Assembly (NCBI GenBank): GCA_036562565.1
Contig: DATCJY010000062.1
Coordinates: forward strand, 1-49,374
DNA: 49,374 bases
DNA from: DATCJY01 sp036562565
GTDB taxonomy: Bacteria; Bacteroidota; Bacteroidia; Flavobacteriales_D; Sanyastnellaceae
Direction: 5' to 3'
In this document: positions 34,113 through 42,086 of the stretch, piece after piece
How positions within the stretch are numbered: position 1 is the first letter of the stretch
Layout: every line of letters starts with the position of its first letter
Position numbers and translations under genes: made by a program
Notes under the pieces: generated by a model
Seen by the model: only the letters and a program-made list of their open reading frames with translations
Told to the model about the DNA's origin: nothing
Database searches by the model: none

Positions 34113-35537
34113 TCAATTCAATCGAATGGATTTACCTTCATAGAACTCTAACATTTTCAACTTGAAAATGTACTCGTATTTGCTGCGTGAAAGAGTGGCT
34201 TCAGCGTTTTGCAATCGAATCAGTGCATCGTTGTATTCCACGGCAGTGGCGCTTCCTTGCTCATAGCGCGCCTTTACCCAGTCATAGGATTTTTGACTGG
34301 CTTGCACACTAATCAAACTGGATTGATAGGTGGATAATGCTGCAACGGCATCTGCATACGCTTTGTAGATAGCTTGCTCTAAGTTTTGTTTGGTTTGCTG
34401 AAGTTGTAGCTCGGCATTGATGGCGTTGATTTCTGCGCGTTTATTGGCTGCACGCGCATTTAGACCATTGAATAGCGGAATGTTTAGCGTAAAAAATAAT
34501 TGCTTGTTGATGTTGTCGTTCAATTGGTCTTTGAATGGTTTTACTTCATATCCATAAACCATTTGTGGAATTGACCACACCATGTCGCCTGAACCGGCAA
34601 CCGTTCCGATGGGATAGCTCACAGGTGTGCCGGGCCCGGTTGCTATCATAGCCGCTCCGGAATAACCGGTTCCGTAAGAAAAGCTAGCGTTGATAGTTGG
34701 ACTATAGCTGCCAAGCGCGATTTTTTTACCGAGTTCTGCTGAAGCAACTTTCAGTTGGGCGCTCTTTATCTCCGGAAAATGTTGTACTGCTGAGGAGACG
34801 ATGGTGCTCGGGCTGTCCGGTATTGTGATTTCTGTGTTGATGTCAATTTGAGGGTATACAATATCAAAGCTATCGGCATTGTGCAGGTCGAGCTGCAGCA
34901 GTTGCATGAGATTGAGTTTTGCCAAGGTGAAATTGTTTTGTGCGGCTACGTAGTTGGCTTGGTCTGCGGCTTGTTGTGCTTGAATATCGTTCAGGTTTCC
35001 TTGTGCCAATTGACCTGCTTCGTAGAGTTTGGCGATGCGGTTAGCTTGCGCTGTAGTGGCTTCTAATGTGCGTTGGGCTATTTCCATGAACTCTTTATTG
35101 AGCAAGATGTTCAAATATGCTGATGCCAAATTGAGCGCCATATCGTTCTGCGCTTTCTCAAAATCTTTTTCGCTTATTAGCGTATTGACTTGGGCTTGGC
35201 GCCAGCTATTGTATTGCTGAAGGCCTCCAAAAAGTGTCAAGCTGGATGAAATCCCGAAGTTGTTGGTTTGAATCCTAGAGGATGCGAACTGGTTGGTAAA
35301 AGGGTCTATTCGCTGCCCCCAGTTATAGCCGTGTCCGGCTTGCGCGTTGAGCGATGGTAAGAGACCGGCCCATGCTGTCATTTCATTAGTTTCAGAGAGG
35401 CGGATGTTCTGCTCACTCATTTTGAGCGCGAGATTGTGTTCTTGGGCGTATTTGATACAGTCTTCAAGCGACCATTGTTGTCCAAAGGAAAACAATGGGA
35501 CCATACTAAGAAGACACATGATGAGCCGTAAGGTCAT
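34113..35537 (-). CDS. TolC family outer-membrane efflux protein
   Basis: A 474-residue outer-membrane channel protein. Signal peptide ends at FSFGQ, followed by the TolC opening QWSLEDCIKYAQEHNLAL. Two OEP repeats follow with long alpha-helical regions and the typical beta-strand segments (HGYNWGQRIDPFTNQF, NIPLFNGLNARAANKRAEINA). It forms the exit duct of a tripartite exporter with the adaptor encoded just downstream. The ATG at 35537 is preferred: the longer frame starting at 35612 would begin upstream of the likely promoter and delay the signal peptide by 25 residues. Confidence 0.93.
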   Translation of the reverse strand: MTLRLIMCLLSMVPLFSFGQQWSLEDCIKYAQEHNLALKMSEQNIRLSETNEMTAWAGLLPSLNAQAGHGYNWGQRIDPFTNQFASSRIQTNNFGISSSLTLFGGLQQYNSWRQAQVNTLISEKDFEKAQNDMALNLASAYLNILLNKEFMEIAQRTLEATTAQANRIAKLYEAGQLAQGNLNDIQAQQAADQANYVAAQNNFTLAKLNLMQLLQLDLHNADSFDIVYPQIDINTEITIPDSPSTIVSSAVQHFPEIKSAQLKVASAELGKKIALGSYSPTINASFSYGTGYSGAAMIATGPGTPVSYPIGTVAGSGDMVWSIPQMVYGYEVKPFKDQLNDNINKQLFFTLNIPLFNGLNARAANKRAEINAINAELQLQQTKQNLEQAIYKAYADAVAALSTYQSSLISVQASQKSYDWVKARYEQGSATAVEYNDALIRLQNAEATLSRSKYEYIFKLKMLEFYEGKSIRLN

Positions 35538-35565
35538 AGTTGTTTTTGTGAAGATAGTTGTTAAG

Positions 35566-35573
35566 CAAACGTA
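35566..35573 (-). promoter_or_regulatory. Putative -7 promoter element of the tolC operon
   Basis: Exact TACGTTTG on the minus strand (35573-35566), 28 bp before the chosen tolC start. No well-spaced TTTG was found for the -33 element. Confidence 0.5.
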
Positions 35574-35650
35574 GGAGTATTGAGGTTGAGTGGGCATGTG
35601 TTTTTTTCTCAATGGTCAATGGCTCTGACAAAAGGATATTGAGCTCCATG

Positions 35651-35683
35651 AAAAAAGGCTTGTTAATCCAACAAGCCTTTTTT
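35651..35683. terminator. Bidirectional terminator between the tolC promoter region and the OmpA gene
   Basis: AAAAAAGGCTTGTT (35651-35664) pairs with AACAAGCCTTTTTT (35670-35683) around five bases. It lies 9 bp after the OmpA stop codon, as its terminator on the minus strand. Confidence 0.88.
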
Positions 35684-35691
35684 CATCTGAT

Positions 35692-36426
35692 TTATTTTTC
35701 AATGATTTCTATTTCAACTCTTCGATTGGCTTCAACTTGCCAGTCTGTTTTTGGGTCGGGATATATCATTTGTGTATTTCCCGCTCCGCGTGCTTCCATG
35801 CGCTCTTTGGCAATTCCATGTGACACGAGATAATCAATTACCGCTTGTGCTCTTTTCTCAGTTGCCTTCTTATAGAAGGAACTGCTCTTCTGGTCTTTTC
35901 CGGCAGGGCCATTGGCATGACCAATCACTGCAATGCGAACTGTAGGATTGAGCTTCATGAATTCTACCAGTTCTTCTAAAGCGGGAGTTGATTTGTGATA
36001 AATCTGCGTGTCATCGCCTAGGAAGGTGATATCAGGGCTCGCTTTGGCGCCAATGGCTATTGGGCGCAATTCTATGCGCTCAATGTGTTCACTGGACTCA
36101 TCAGGCCAGAAGGTATGCGTGTGATACATATATCCCGACTTGACAACAGAAACAGTGTAAATACGGTATTTCTTCAGTGAAAGCGTTGTATCGCTGAGGT
36201 TTTTGAACACAACTGTTTTTCGAGGATTCAAACCTCTTACGCGCACATCGGCTTCCATGCTTTTCTTGGTTTTACTATCCAATACCAGCAATCGCATCTT
36301 TTGGTCCTCGATTTCCATTCGAGTGGAATCGATTGCCTTTTCGGTAGTAAACTGTGCAATAGCAGGTGATGAAAAGATTACCAATCCAACAACAACTAAA
36401 CCTATAACTTTATGGTACAATTTCAT
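35692..36426 (-). CDS. OmpA family protein
   Basis: A 244-residue exported protein: signal peptide ending PAIAQ (about 25), an Ig/carboxypeptidase-regulatory-like middle region (LLVLDSKTKKSMEADVRVRG, YTVSVVKSGYMYHTHTFWPDES), and an OmpA-type peptidoglycan-binding domain from about 140 (VRIAVIGHANGPAG, KRAQAVIDYLVSHGIAKERMEARGAGN, VEANRRVEIEI). It has no transmembrane barrel, so it is a periplasmic tether or part of an envelope complex rather than a porin. It seems to be its own transcription unit, ended by a strong hairpin. Confidence 0.92.
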   Translation of the reverse strand: MKLYHKVIGLVVVGLVIFSSPAIAQFTTEKAIDSTRMEIEDQKMRLLVLDSKTKKSMEADVRVRGLNPRKTVVFKNLSDTTLSLKKYRIYTVSVVKSGYMYHTHTFWPDESSEHIERIELRPIAIGAKASPDITFLGDDTQIYHKSTPALEELVEFMKLNPTVRIAVIGHANGPAGKDQKSSSFYKKATEKRAQAVIDYLVSHGIAKERMEARGAGNTQMIYPDPKTDWQVEANRRVEIEIIEK

Positions 36427-36522
36427 CGGTGACTACTTTAATCTAATTCAAAAGTTAGGAGTACAGGATTTCAAATATCGCACCATTCCGATAATTTTCC
36501 AAGAATGGGCCTTACAATCTAA

Positions 36523-36765
36523 TCAGGAGCGGAAGAAAGCGGCAATTTTTTTGCGGAAAAAAACAAATGCCAGTGTCCCCAGCAGAATATAGGGGGCAAT
36601 CATTATGTAAACAATTCCTGTATTGAGGCTCTCACCAATTCCTTTGTTCTCTTGTGCTGCTTTTTCAGCTGTTTGGCGGCACATAGCGCATTGTGCTTCT
36701 GCCGAGTCTGCAAACAAAAACAAGAATATTAAAGAAAGGACAGTAATGAAGATGACTTTTTTCAT
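36523..36765 (-). CDS. Small CxxC membrane protein of the cytochrome oxidase operon
   Basis: An 80-residue protein: signal-like N-terminus ending near AEA (24), then QCAMCRQTAEKAAQ with Cys26 and Cys29, and a membrane helix at about 52-70 with a basic tail. After cleavage the Cys pair would sit at the extreme N-terminus on the outer face. I know similar short proteins from cytochrome oxidase clusters of Bacteroidota, but not a function; a copper- or thiol-handling role in oxidase assembly is a guess from motif and neighbours. Last gene of the coxC-coxD-sco operon, 20 bp after DUF420. The ATG at 36765 is chosen over a TTG three codons earlier. Confidence 0.78.
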   Translation of the reverse strand: MKKVIFITVLSLIFLFLFADSAEAQCAMCRQTAEKAAQENKGIGESLNTGIVYIMIAPYILLGTLAFVFFRKKIAAFFRS

Positions 36766-36785
36766 GATGGCCAAAGTTAAGTGAT

Positions 36786-37328
36786 TTAGAAGTTGTAGTA
36801 TGGACTAATCATCAAATAAACGATTACCCCTGTAATGGCTACGTACAGCCAAATGGGCAATGTGATTTTGGCCAATCTCTTGTGCTTGTCAAAACGCTCA
36901 GCCAATGCCCGGGTATAAGAAACCAATACAAACGGTACTACCATGGCAGAAAGCAATATGTGGGTCAACAAAACAAAGATGTATAATCCCCTGTATGGCG
37001 CATCGTGCGGATATCTTGTGCTGTCGGTGGTGGAATGATAACTCACGTAGAATATCAAAAAGATGACAGAAAGGACGAGTGCTAAGGTCATCAGGTTCTT
37101 GTGCAGTTTGATATTCTTTTTCTTGATAGCTATGAACGCAGCTACCAGAACAACGGCTGTGGTGCCATTGATCGTGGCATTGAGCATTGGAAGTTGATTG
37201 AGAAAAGAGCGAAGCCCGCTGTTGGCTGCCTCAAGCTTGGGCATGAAGTAGAGAATCGATACCACAATCGGGATAGCAAGTGATGCAATGATGATAAACA
37301 GGCGCGCTTTTTTCTCTGCAGGGGTCAT
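36786..37328 (-). CDS. DUF420 domain membrane protein, cytochrome oxidase assembly
   Basis: A 180-residue protein with five membrane segments and DUF420 marks (LNQLPMLNATINGTTAVVLVAA, KNIKLHKNLM, HILLSAMVVPFVLVSYTRAL). A related protein, CtaM of Bacillus and Staphylococcus, is needed for cytochrome aa3 oxidase activity, and the location next to sco and oxidase subunit genes fits that role here. I start at the ATG giving MTPAEKKARL; the longer in-frame version reaches back into the sco gene. It starts 10 bp after the sco stop. Confidence 0.88.
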   Translation of the reverse strand: MTPAEKKARLFIIIASLAIPIVVSILYFMPKLEAANSGLRSFLNQLPMLNATINGTTAVVLVAAFIAIKKKNIKLHKNLMTLALVLSVIFLIFYVSYHSTTDSTRYPHDAPYRGLYIFVLLTHILLSAMVVPFVLVSYTRALAERFDKHKRLAKITLPIWLYVAITGVIVYLMISPYYNF

Positions 37329-37338
37329 AATTGATGTC

Positions 37339-38049
37339 TTATTTTGAGTGAGCTTTTTCTTCGTTGAGCAATTTCTCAATATCGAGTAATAAGCGGTCTA
37401 CTTCTTCAGTGGAAGTTCCGTCATAATATCCTCTGATGTGCATTTGCGAATCGATAAGTGTGAACTTATCGGTATGGAAGAAACCACCTTGTGCAGTATC
37501 ACTTGGAAATGCTGTGAGCATATAACCGTCTTCAGCCTGATAATAGATGTCATCGGCTTTGCCGGTAACAAAGTTCCAGTTGCTGTAGTCGGCTCCGAGA
37601 CGGTCACCATAAGCTTTTAGCACTGACGGTGTATCGCGTTGCGGGTCAACGGTGTGGGATAACAACCACACTTTGTCGCTCCAACCGCGGCTTTTAAGTT
37701 CTTGCTGGATACGCACCATTTGTGCACTCAGCATAGGACAAATTGATGGACAGGTGGTGAAGAAGAAATCAGCTACAAAGATTTTTCCTTTATAGGTATG
37801 GTGCGAAACCTCCATGCTGTCCTGATTGATGAAGCTGAACTTGGGAATGGTGTAGTAAATAGTGTCGGCATAAGTAACGCCATTGGCATCAGTGCCCAAC
37901 AGGATATCGGGTTCGCCTAGATAAGGCAAGGTTTCGCTTGTATGCGAAGCACCAGCTTCAGGTTTTGAATCGCTACAGCCGAATCCCAATATTGCGATTA
38001 CCACAACAGAGAAAAGACTATTTCTTAGCCTTATTCCTTTTTCGTTCAT
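37339..38049 (-). CDS. sco: SCO family copper chaperone lipoprotein (SCO1/SenC)
   Basis: A 236-residue thioredoxin-fold protein that delivers copper to the CuA site of cytochrome oxidase. The lipoprotein signal ends ILGFGC (Cys25). The copper ligands are all present: Cys100 and Cys104 in TTCPSICPM, and His192 in FFHTDKF. The motif VDPQRDTPSVLKAYG is typical. The ATG at 38049 is chosen (MNEKGIRLRN); this leaves a 32-bp overlap with the upstream degenerate Sco paralogue, so the two are coupled in one operon. Confidence 0.95.
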   Translation of the reverse strand: MNEKGIRLRNSLFSVVVIAILGFGCSDSKPEAGASHTSETLPYLGEPDILLGTDANGVTYADTIYYTIPKFSFINQDSMEVSHHTYKGKIFVADFFFTTCPSICPMLSAQMVRIQQELKSRGWSDKVWLLSHTVDPQRDTPSVLKAYGDRLGADYSNWNFVTGKADDIYYQAEDGYMLTAFPSDTAQGGFFHTDKFTLIDSQMHIRGYYDGTSTEEVDRLLLDIEKLLNEEKAHSK

Positions 38050-38692
38050 CGTATTTCCTTTTATCAGATTCTTTTTTAAGCAGTGCCATGTCCTCCATGG
38101 CATCTTGAATATGGTATTCTGTGTTGCCATAGAGTCCGCGAATTTGGCCATTTTCGTCTACCAATCGAAATCTTGCTTGTGTCTTCAAATCTGTAATCAG
38201 AAAACCGTTTCGGATAAAGGATTGCATAGCCTCTTGGTCACCGGCAAGGTAATCCCACTTATGGGGATAGATGTGGTATTTGGCGCTGGCACGGATGTAT
38301 TCTGCGCGAGCGGCTTGATGGTCGATATCGCAATCGGTGCTGAATACTACGATGCGCAAATCGGGTTCGCTTTTGTACTTGAAGTCGACATTGAGCAAGC
38401 GCTCGGTGATTTTTACCAAATGAGAATCTGCCATGTTGTAAAAAGCAGCCAGCCATATCTTGCCTTTGAGCGAATCTTTGGTAATTACAATTCCATCCTG
38501 ATTGGTAAACGCAAAATCAGGCAGTGTGTAGGCGCTGGTGTCAGTGCCCTGTAAACTCTCCGGTCCGTAGTAGGGCAGTGTTTTGAAATTGTGCTTGCCT
38601 GCAAAACCAAAGAACAATAACCAAAAGAGTGGAAACAAAAAAAGTACACCGCCTAAGCCGATGTACTTTTTCCATTTATTAGAATTAGACAT
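38018..38692 (-). CDS. SCO-fold paralogue without copper-binding residues
   Basis: A 224-residue membrane-anchored protein (one N-terminal helix, about 12-30) related to the Sco protein downstream: both share LPYYG/LPYLG, LPDFAFTNQDG versus IPKFSFINQDS, and LKGKIWLAAFYN versus YKGKIFVADFFF. Where Sco has CPSIC it has DSHLV (89-93), and the His loop is replaced by KTQARFRLVDENG. It therefore cannot bind copper in the known way. It ends in a very basic tail. It may be a structural partner or regulator of the true Sco, as the tandem, overlapping arrangement suggests. Confidence 0.82.
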   Translation of the reverse strand: MSNSNKWKKYIGLGGVLFLFPLFWLLFFGFAGKHNFKTLPYYGPESLQGTDTSAYTLPDFAFTNQDGIVITKDSLKGKIWLAAFYNMADSHLVKITERLLNVDFKYKSEPDLRIVVFSTDCDIDHQAARAEYIRASAKYHIYPHKWDYLAGDQEAMQSFIRNGFLITDLKTQARFRLVDENGQIRGLYGNTEYHIQDAMEDMALLKKESDKRKYDERKRNKAKK

Positions 38693-38711
38693 TGTCCCTT
38701 TAATTCCTCAA

Positions 38712-39092
38712 TCAACCTAAGAATGTGTGTAGACCTTGAACTGCAAGACCCTCATAAAGCCCGATGAAAATCAGATAAAGCATGAACAGGGAGTACGGCA
38801 ATAGAAGCACATACTTGAGGTTTTTGCGCTCATCACCAAGGTGCATGAAGATCAATACGATATATGCAGCCTTCACCAAGGTAAGGATAATGAATCCGAG
38901 TTTGATGGTTTCCCACATAAAGGTGCCGTTTCTTTTGAAGAATACACCCATGAAAATTTCAACGATTGTGAGGACAGCAAGAATGGCGGTCACCATCCAG
39001 ATTTTTTTGCGGATAGTCACACCTTCTTCTTCACTATGCTTGGCATTCAACGCATAGCTCTCGTTAACTATTAAATCGTCTCTTTCTTCCAT
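38712..39092 (-). CDS. Cytochrome c oxidase subunit IV family protein
   Basis: A 126-residue membrane protein of the prokaryotic subunit IV family: an acidic hydrophilic N-terminus, then three membrane helices (about 29-50, 63-83, 93-114). Marks are KIWMVTAILAVLTIVEIFMG and LVKAAYIVLIFMHLGDERKNLKYV. Subunit IV stabilises the oxidase complex. It follows the subunit III gene by 39 bp and precedes the Sco-like genes by 19 bp. Confidence 0.9.
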   Translation of the reverse strand: MEERDDLIVNESYALNAKHSEEEGVTIRKKIWMVTAILAVLTIVEIFMGVFFKRNGTFMWETIKLGFIILTLVKAAYIVLIFMHLGDERKNLKYVLLLPYSLFMLYLIFIGLYEGLAVQGLHTFLG

Positions 39093-39131
39093 CGTTATTG
39101 TAATGTGTTACGTTCTAATTTTTTTGTTTCC

Positions 39132-40190
39132 TTAAATGAGGTAGAAGAAGGTAAATACGAATACCCAAACCAAGTCTACGAAGTGCCAGAACAAACCAAC
39201 TTTCTCTACCATTTCGTAGTGACCTCTCTTCTCAAATACACCTTTCAATGCCATGATGAAAACAACGAGGTTGATGATCACCCCTTGGCATACGTGGAAA
39301 CCGTGGAAACCGGTGATGAAGAAGAAAAAGTTAGCGTATTGTTGTTGAACTGCGTATTCGTTTTTCTTCATGTTAGCTCCGAACACAACTGAGTGCTCTA
39401 CCATGCTGTTCATGAGTTTCTCCGCATCGGCACCGGTAACTTTCATGTTAGCATAGTCTTTACCGTCAATGCGCTCCAACACATATTTATTGAGTATGAG
39501 TTCGAGGTCGTATTCTTTTACTGTCGCAGTAGCGTGCTCCGCTCCGTGAGTGTGACCATGATGACCGTGATTATCGTGTGCAGTGGAAGTGATAACCACT
39601 TTACCGTTGCGAACTTCAATCTTGTCACCATGCTCCAAAGCGTGCTCATAAGCATGGCCGAGCTCAGATGGGAAGTGTACCCAATCGCCTGTCTTAAGGC
39701 TCATAGGAAGCGTTTCACCTTCTGGGCTGGTGGTGTTTACAGTAATGGGTTGATTAACTTGGAATCCTCCACCTGAACCGTGAATAAAGTGAGCCCACTC
39801 CCAAGCCTGAGAGCCAAGGAATATGAGACCACCCAAAACGGTGAGTCCTAACCATTTGATAACGCCTTTCTTATCCATGCGGTGACCTGCTTCCACAGCA
39901 AGTACCATCGTAACAGACGATACGATAAGGATAAAGGTCATGATTGCCACGTAAATCAGAGGATAGGCTCCTGACAAGAATGGAAGAGCTTGGAAAACTT
40001 GTTCTCCAACAGGCCATGGATCAGCTGAAGCATGACGGATAAATCCGTATGCAACAAGTAAACCTCCAAAGGTCAGCGCATCTGACGCCAGGAAGTACCA
40101 CATCATCATTTTACCATAGCTAATACCGAATGGGGATTGACCTCCACCCCATAGGGTTTTCGTATCGACTGCTTGTGCGTGTCCAGACAT
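39132..40190 (-). CDS. coxC: Cytochrome c oxidase subunit III with a large His-rich insert
   Basis: A 352-residue heme-copper oxidase subunit III with five membrane segments (about 28-50, 78-100, 113-133, 285-315, 330-352). Subunit III marks are WYFLASDALTFGGLL, SQAWEWAHFIHG and FFFFITGFHGFHVCQG. Between the third and fourth helix lies a hydrophilic insert of about 140 residues with a His cluster, DNHGHHGHTHGAEH (206-219), a plausible metal site. Subunits I and II are not near. The start is taken as the ATG at 40190 (MSGHAQAVD); a TTG four codons upstream also fits. Confidence 0.92.
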   Translation of the reverse strand: MSGHAQAVDTKTLWGGGQSPFGISYGKMMMWYFLASDALTFGGLLVAYGFIRHASADPWPVGEQVFQALPFLSGAYPLIYVAIMTFILIVSSVTMVLAVEAGHRMDKKGVIKWLGLTVLGGLIFLGSQAWEWAHFIHGSGGGFQVNQPITVNTTSPEGETLPMSLKTGDWVHFPSELGHAYEHALEHGDKIEVRNGKVVITSTAHDNHGHHGHTHGAEHATATVKEYDLELILNKYVLERIDGKDYANMKVTGADAEKLMNSMVEHSVVFGANMKKNEYAVQQQYANFFFFITGFHGFHVCQGVIINLVVFIMALKGVFEKRGHYEMVEKVGLFWHFVDLVWVFVFTFFYLI

Positions 40191-40196
40191 ATCTTG

Positions 40197-40213
40197 GCTC
40201 AAATATTTTGAGC
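40197..40213. promoter_or_regulatory. Palindrome immediately upstream of the oxidase operon start
   Basis: GCTCAAA and TTTGAGC around TAT, a perfect 7-bp inverted repeat ending 7 bp before the coxC ATG. On the minus strand it contains AATATTTG, similar to a -7 element, so a regulator bound here would block transcription or translation. No sequence-based assignment to a known regulator. Confidence 0.5.
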
Positions 40214-40317
40214 GGCAAGTTTAGTAACGAAATCCCCTTCAATGTGGATTGGGACTAAAAAAAATGAGCATCCCGTTGTTGTTTATCCAGTTTTATAATG
40301 CCCATGGACTGAATGCT

Positions 40318-40350
40318 TTAGAAATTGGTTGTTGTTTGAACCAATTCTAA
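40318..40350. repeat. Near-perfect inverted repeat between DUF2480 gene and oxidase operon
   Basis: TTAGAAATTGGTT (40318-40330) and AACCAATTCTAA (40339-40350) pair with a single bulged A and an eight-base loop. It lies 40 bp after the DUF2480 stop and about 130 bp before coxC. No T-run follows, so it is either a weak terminator or a leader structure of the oxidase operon. Confidence 0.55.
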
Positions 40351-40390
40351 ATTAGCTATGGAACCAAAATTTGTCAACAATTTACCCCCA

Positions 40391-40891
40391 TCAGCGCTTG
40401 AAAACAGGTACTGTACTGCATGGTTCTCCGAACATGATGCTTTTGGCTACGGGCTGTAATCGGGTCACCAATTCCACATAGGCCGATGGTGGAACCGGTT
40501 TGTTACTGCATCCTTTTATCACCAAGCGTTTGTCGCGATATGCTTCCAACGGGAGTTGCTGTATCATATCACGGAAGATGATGGTTTCTACCGTTTCCGG
40601 TGAACCGAATATGATTTTGCTCGCGATTCCTATGAGCTTGGAAGCCACCAACATATAGGCCCAGTTGGGCACAATGGCATCCGCACTGCAAGTGATGGCA
40701 ACTATTTTGTCGCGGTATTGCTCCCAATCATTGCTTTTGATGAATTCTCTGAAATCTTTTTCCTTCAAGGCGAGACCTTGCCAGAGATGGTCTTTGATAT
40801 CGAATACGACACGCTCGCCTGCAGGGTATAGCTCTTCCAAGTCAATGGTAATAAGGCCACTGGAAGCTACTTTGTTTACGATTTCATTCAT
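40391..40891 (-). CDS. DUF2480 family protein
   Basis: A 166-residue soluble protein of the Bacteroidota-specific DUF2480 family. Recognisable by MNEIVNKVASSGLITIDLEE, FDIKDHLWQGLALKEKDFREF, the VAITCSADAIVPNWAYMLV block and GCSNKPVPPSAYVELV, with two conserved cysteines. Function unknown. The ATG at 40891 is chosen because it begins the conserved region; the longer frame would run into the terminator of the gene upstream. Confidence 0.9.
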   Translation of the reverse strand: MNEIVNKVASSGLITIDLEELYPAGERVVFDIKDHLWQGLALKEKDFREFIKSNDWEQYRDKIVAITCSADAIVPNWAYMLVASKLIGIASKIIFGSPETVETIIFRDMIQQLPLEAYRDKRLVIKGCSNKPVPPSAYVELVTRLQPVAKSIMFGEPCSTVPVFKR

Positions 40892-40940
40892 TGTGTTTCT
40901 GCAATTGCTTTTAGATGCACCAAAATTACATCCAAAAGAA

Positions 40941-40970
40941 ACGGGGCGGTTCCGATAGGAACCACCCCGT
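40941..40970 (-). terminator. Rho-independent terminator of the coiled-coil protein gene
   Basis: ACGGGGCGGTTCC (40941-40953) and GGAACCACCCCGT (40958-40970). The one mismatch becomes a G-U pair on the minus strand, and TTTCTTTTGG follows there, so it works for the minus-strand gene ending at 40995. Confidence 0.75.
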
Positions 40971-40994
40971 AACATATCTTTTGAGTTGTGACGA

Positions 40995-41873
40995 TTATTT
41001 CAACGTAATGTCGGATTGACCGATTTGATGACCTCCCTCATAGAGGAAAATCTTATATGTTCCTTTCTTGAACTCGTAACCTGATGGCGCAGTGTAGTAA
41101 ATACATACATCAGTGTCCACTTGTTGGTAGTCGATTTCGCGGGTGACGCTGTATTCAATGTCTTCACCAGCAACGGTAATCAAACCTGAAGACGCTCCGG
41201 TAAGTGTTTTACCGTCAGGACCAATGATGCTGAGATAGATTTTTTTGAGTCCGGGTTTCGCAATGTTGTTCTTGCGTACTTTGAAACAAGACTTGATGAG
41301 TTCTGTTTTAGAAGCGCGCTCTGTATCAACTTGTTTTCCGCTGTTTCTTTCAAAAAGGGCTGTGTTTTGGAATTCACCTGCACTGAGGACTGAACCTTTG
41401 CTCACCATTTCTTTTGTGAGGTTCAACTCGCCTTCCAATGCTTGACCACGCGCTTCAGCGTAGTTGGCGCGTTCTTTTTCAGCATTGCGCTCTGCAGTCA
41501 ATCGCTGATTCAATTGGTTCAAAGAATCAATCTGATAGATGTAATTTTTCATGATTTTGCGCAAGGTCTCTGCTTCAGCTTTCAACTTGTTGATATCGTA
41601 ATCCTTGTTCTTTACTTTTTTGAGCAATTCAGCCAATTGGTTTTCTTGCTCATCAATTTTAGCCTGCATTTCTGCATTGTTTACAGTCATGGTGTCGTAC
41701 TTGAGCTTCATCGCTTCCAAGTCAACAGCCAAAGCCATTCGCTCTTCATCGAGGTTGGCATATTCTTCTTTTATATAGACGTATTCTTTATCCTTATTAT
41801 TCATCGAATAGGCCATCCATGCCACTACACCAAGGAGGAGGGCGATGATCACTACATACACTTTGTTACTCAT
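40995..41873 (-). CDS. Membrane-anchored coiled-coil protein, function unknown
   Basis: A 292-residue protein with an N-terminal membrane helix (about 5-22), a long coiled-coil (about 30-150, with heptads such as MQAKIDEQENQLAELLKKVKN), and a beta-rich C-terminal domain (about 190-292: RKNNIAKPGLKKIYLSIIGPDG, EDIEYSVTREIDY, YEFKKGTYKIFLYEGG). I know comparable proteins from Bacteroidota genomes but no function. The layout suggests a periplasmic domain held away from the inner membrane. Confidence 0.78.
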   Translation of the reverse strand: MSNKVYVVIIALLLGVVAWMAYSMNNKDKEYVYIKEEYANLDEERMALAVDLEAMKLKYDTMTVNNAEMQAKIDEQENQLAELLKKVKNKDYDINKLKAEAETLRKIMKNYIYQIDSLNQLNQRLTAERNAEKERANYAEARGQALEGELNLTKEMVSKGSVLSAGEFQNTALFERNSGKQVDTERASKTELIKSCFKVRKNNIAKPGLKKIYLSIIGPDGKTLTGASSGLITVAGEDIEYSVTREIDYQQVDTDVCIYYTAPSGYEFKKGTYKIFLYEGGHQIGQSDITLK

Positions 41874-42046
41874 GGGACGTAATTTTAATTGTTTGATTTT
41901 TTATGCAGATATACTTTGATTCAAGGGCGAATGTATGTTTGCTCCAAAGCTGTTTTGGTGCATAGGTAAGCCAATTTATTAAGGGGGAAATGTTTCTTGT
42001 TGTTGATTATAAAAATAAAAAAATTAAGTATAAACCGAAACCCTTT

Positions 42047-42054
42047 TATATTTG
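42047..42054 (+). promoter_or_regulatory. -7 promoter element of the tRNA-Cys gene
   Basis: Exact TATATTTG, 32 bp before the mature 5' end of the tRNA, in an otherwise very AT-rich region. No TTTG was seen at the expected -33 position. Confidence 0.6.
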
Positions 42055-42086
42055 CGCCCCGTTTAAGGCGGTAGATTTGTGAGAAT

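Noticed and set aside
35538..35612. Longer N-terminus for the TolC protein
   Set aside because: The extension would start upstream of an exact -7 promoter element and put 25 residues before the signal peptide.
38105..38554. 149-codon open frame antisense to the degenerate Sco gene
   Set aside because: Mirror of a well-supported coding frame; no start context or domain pattern.
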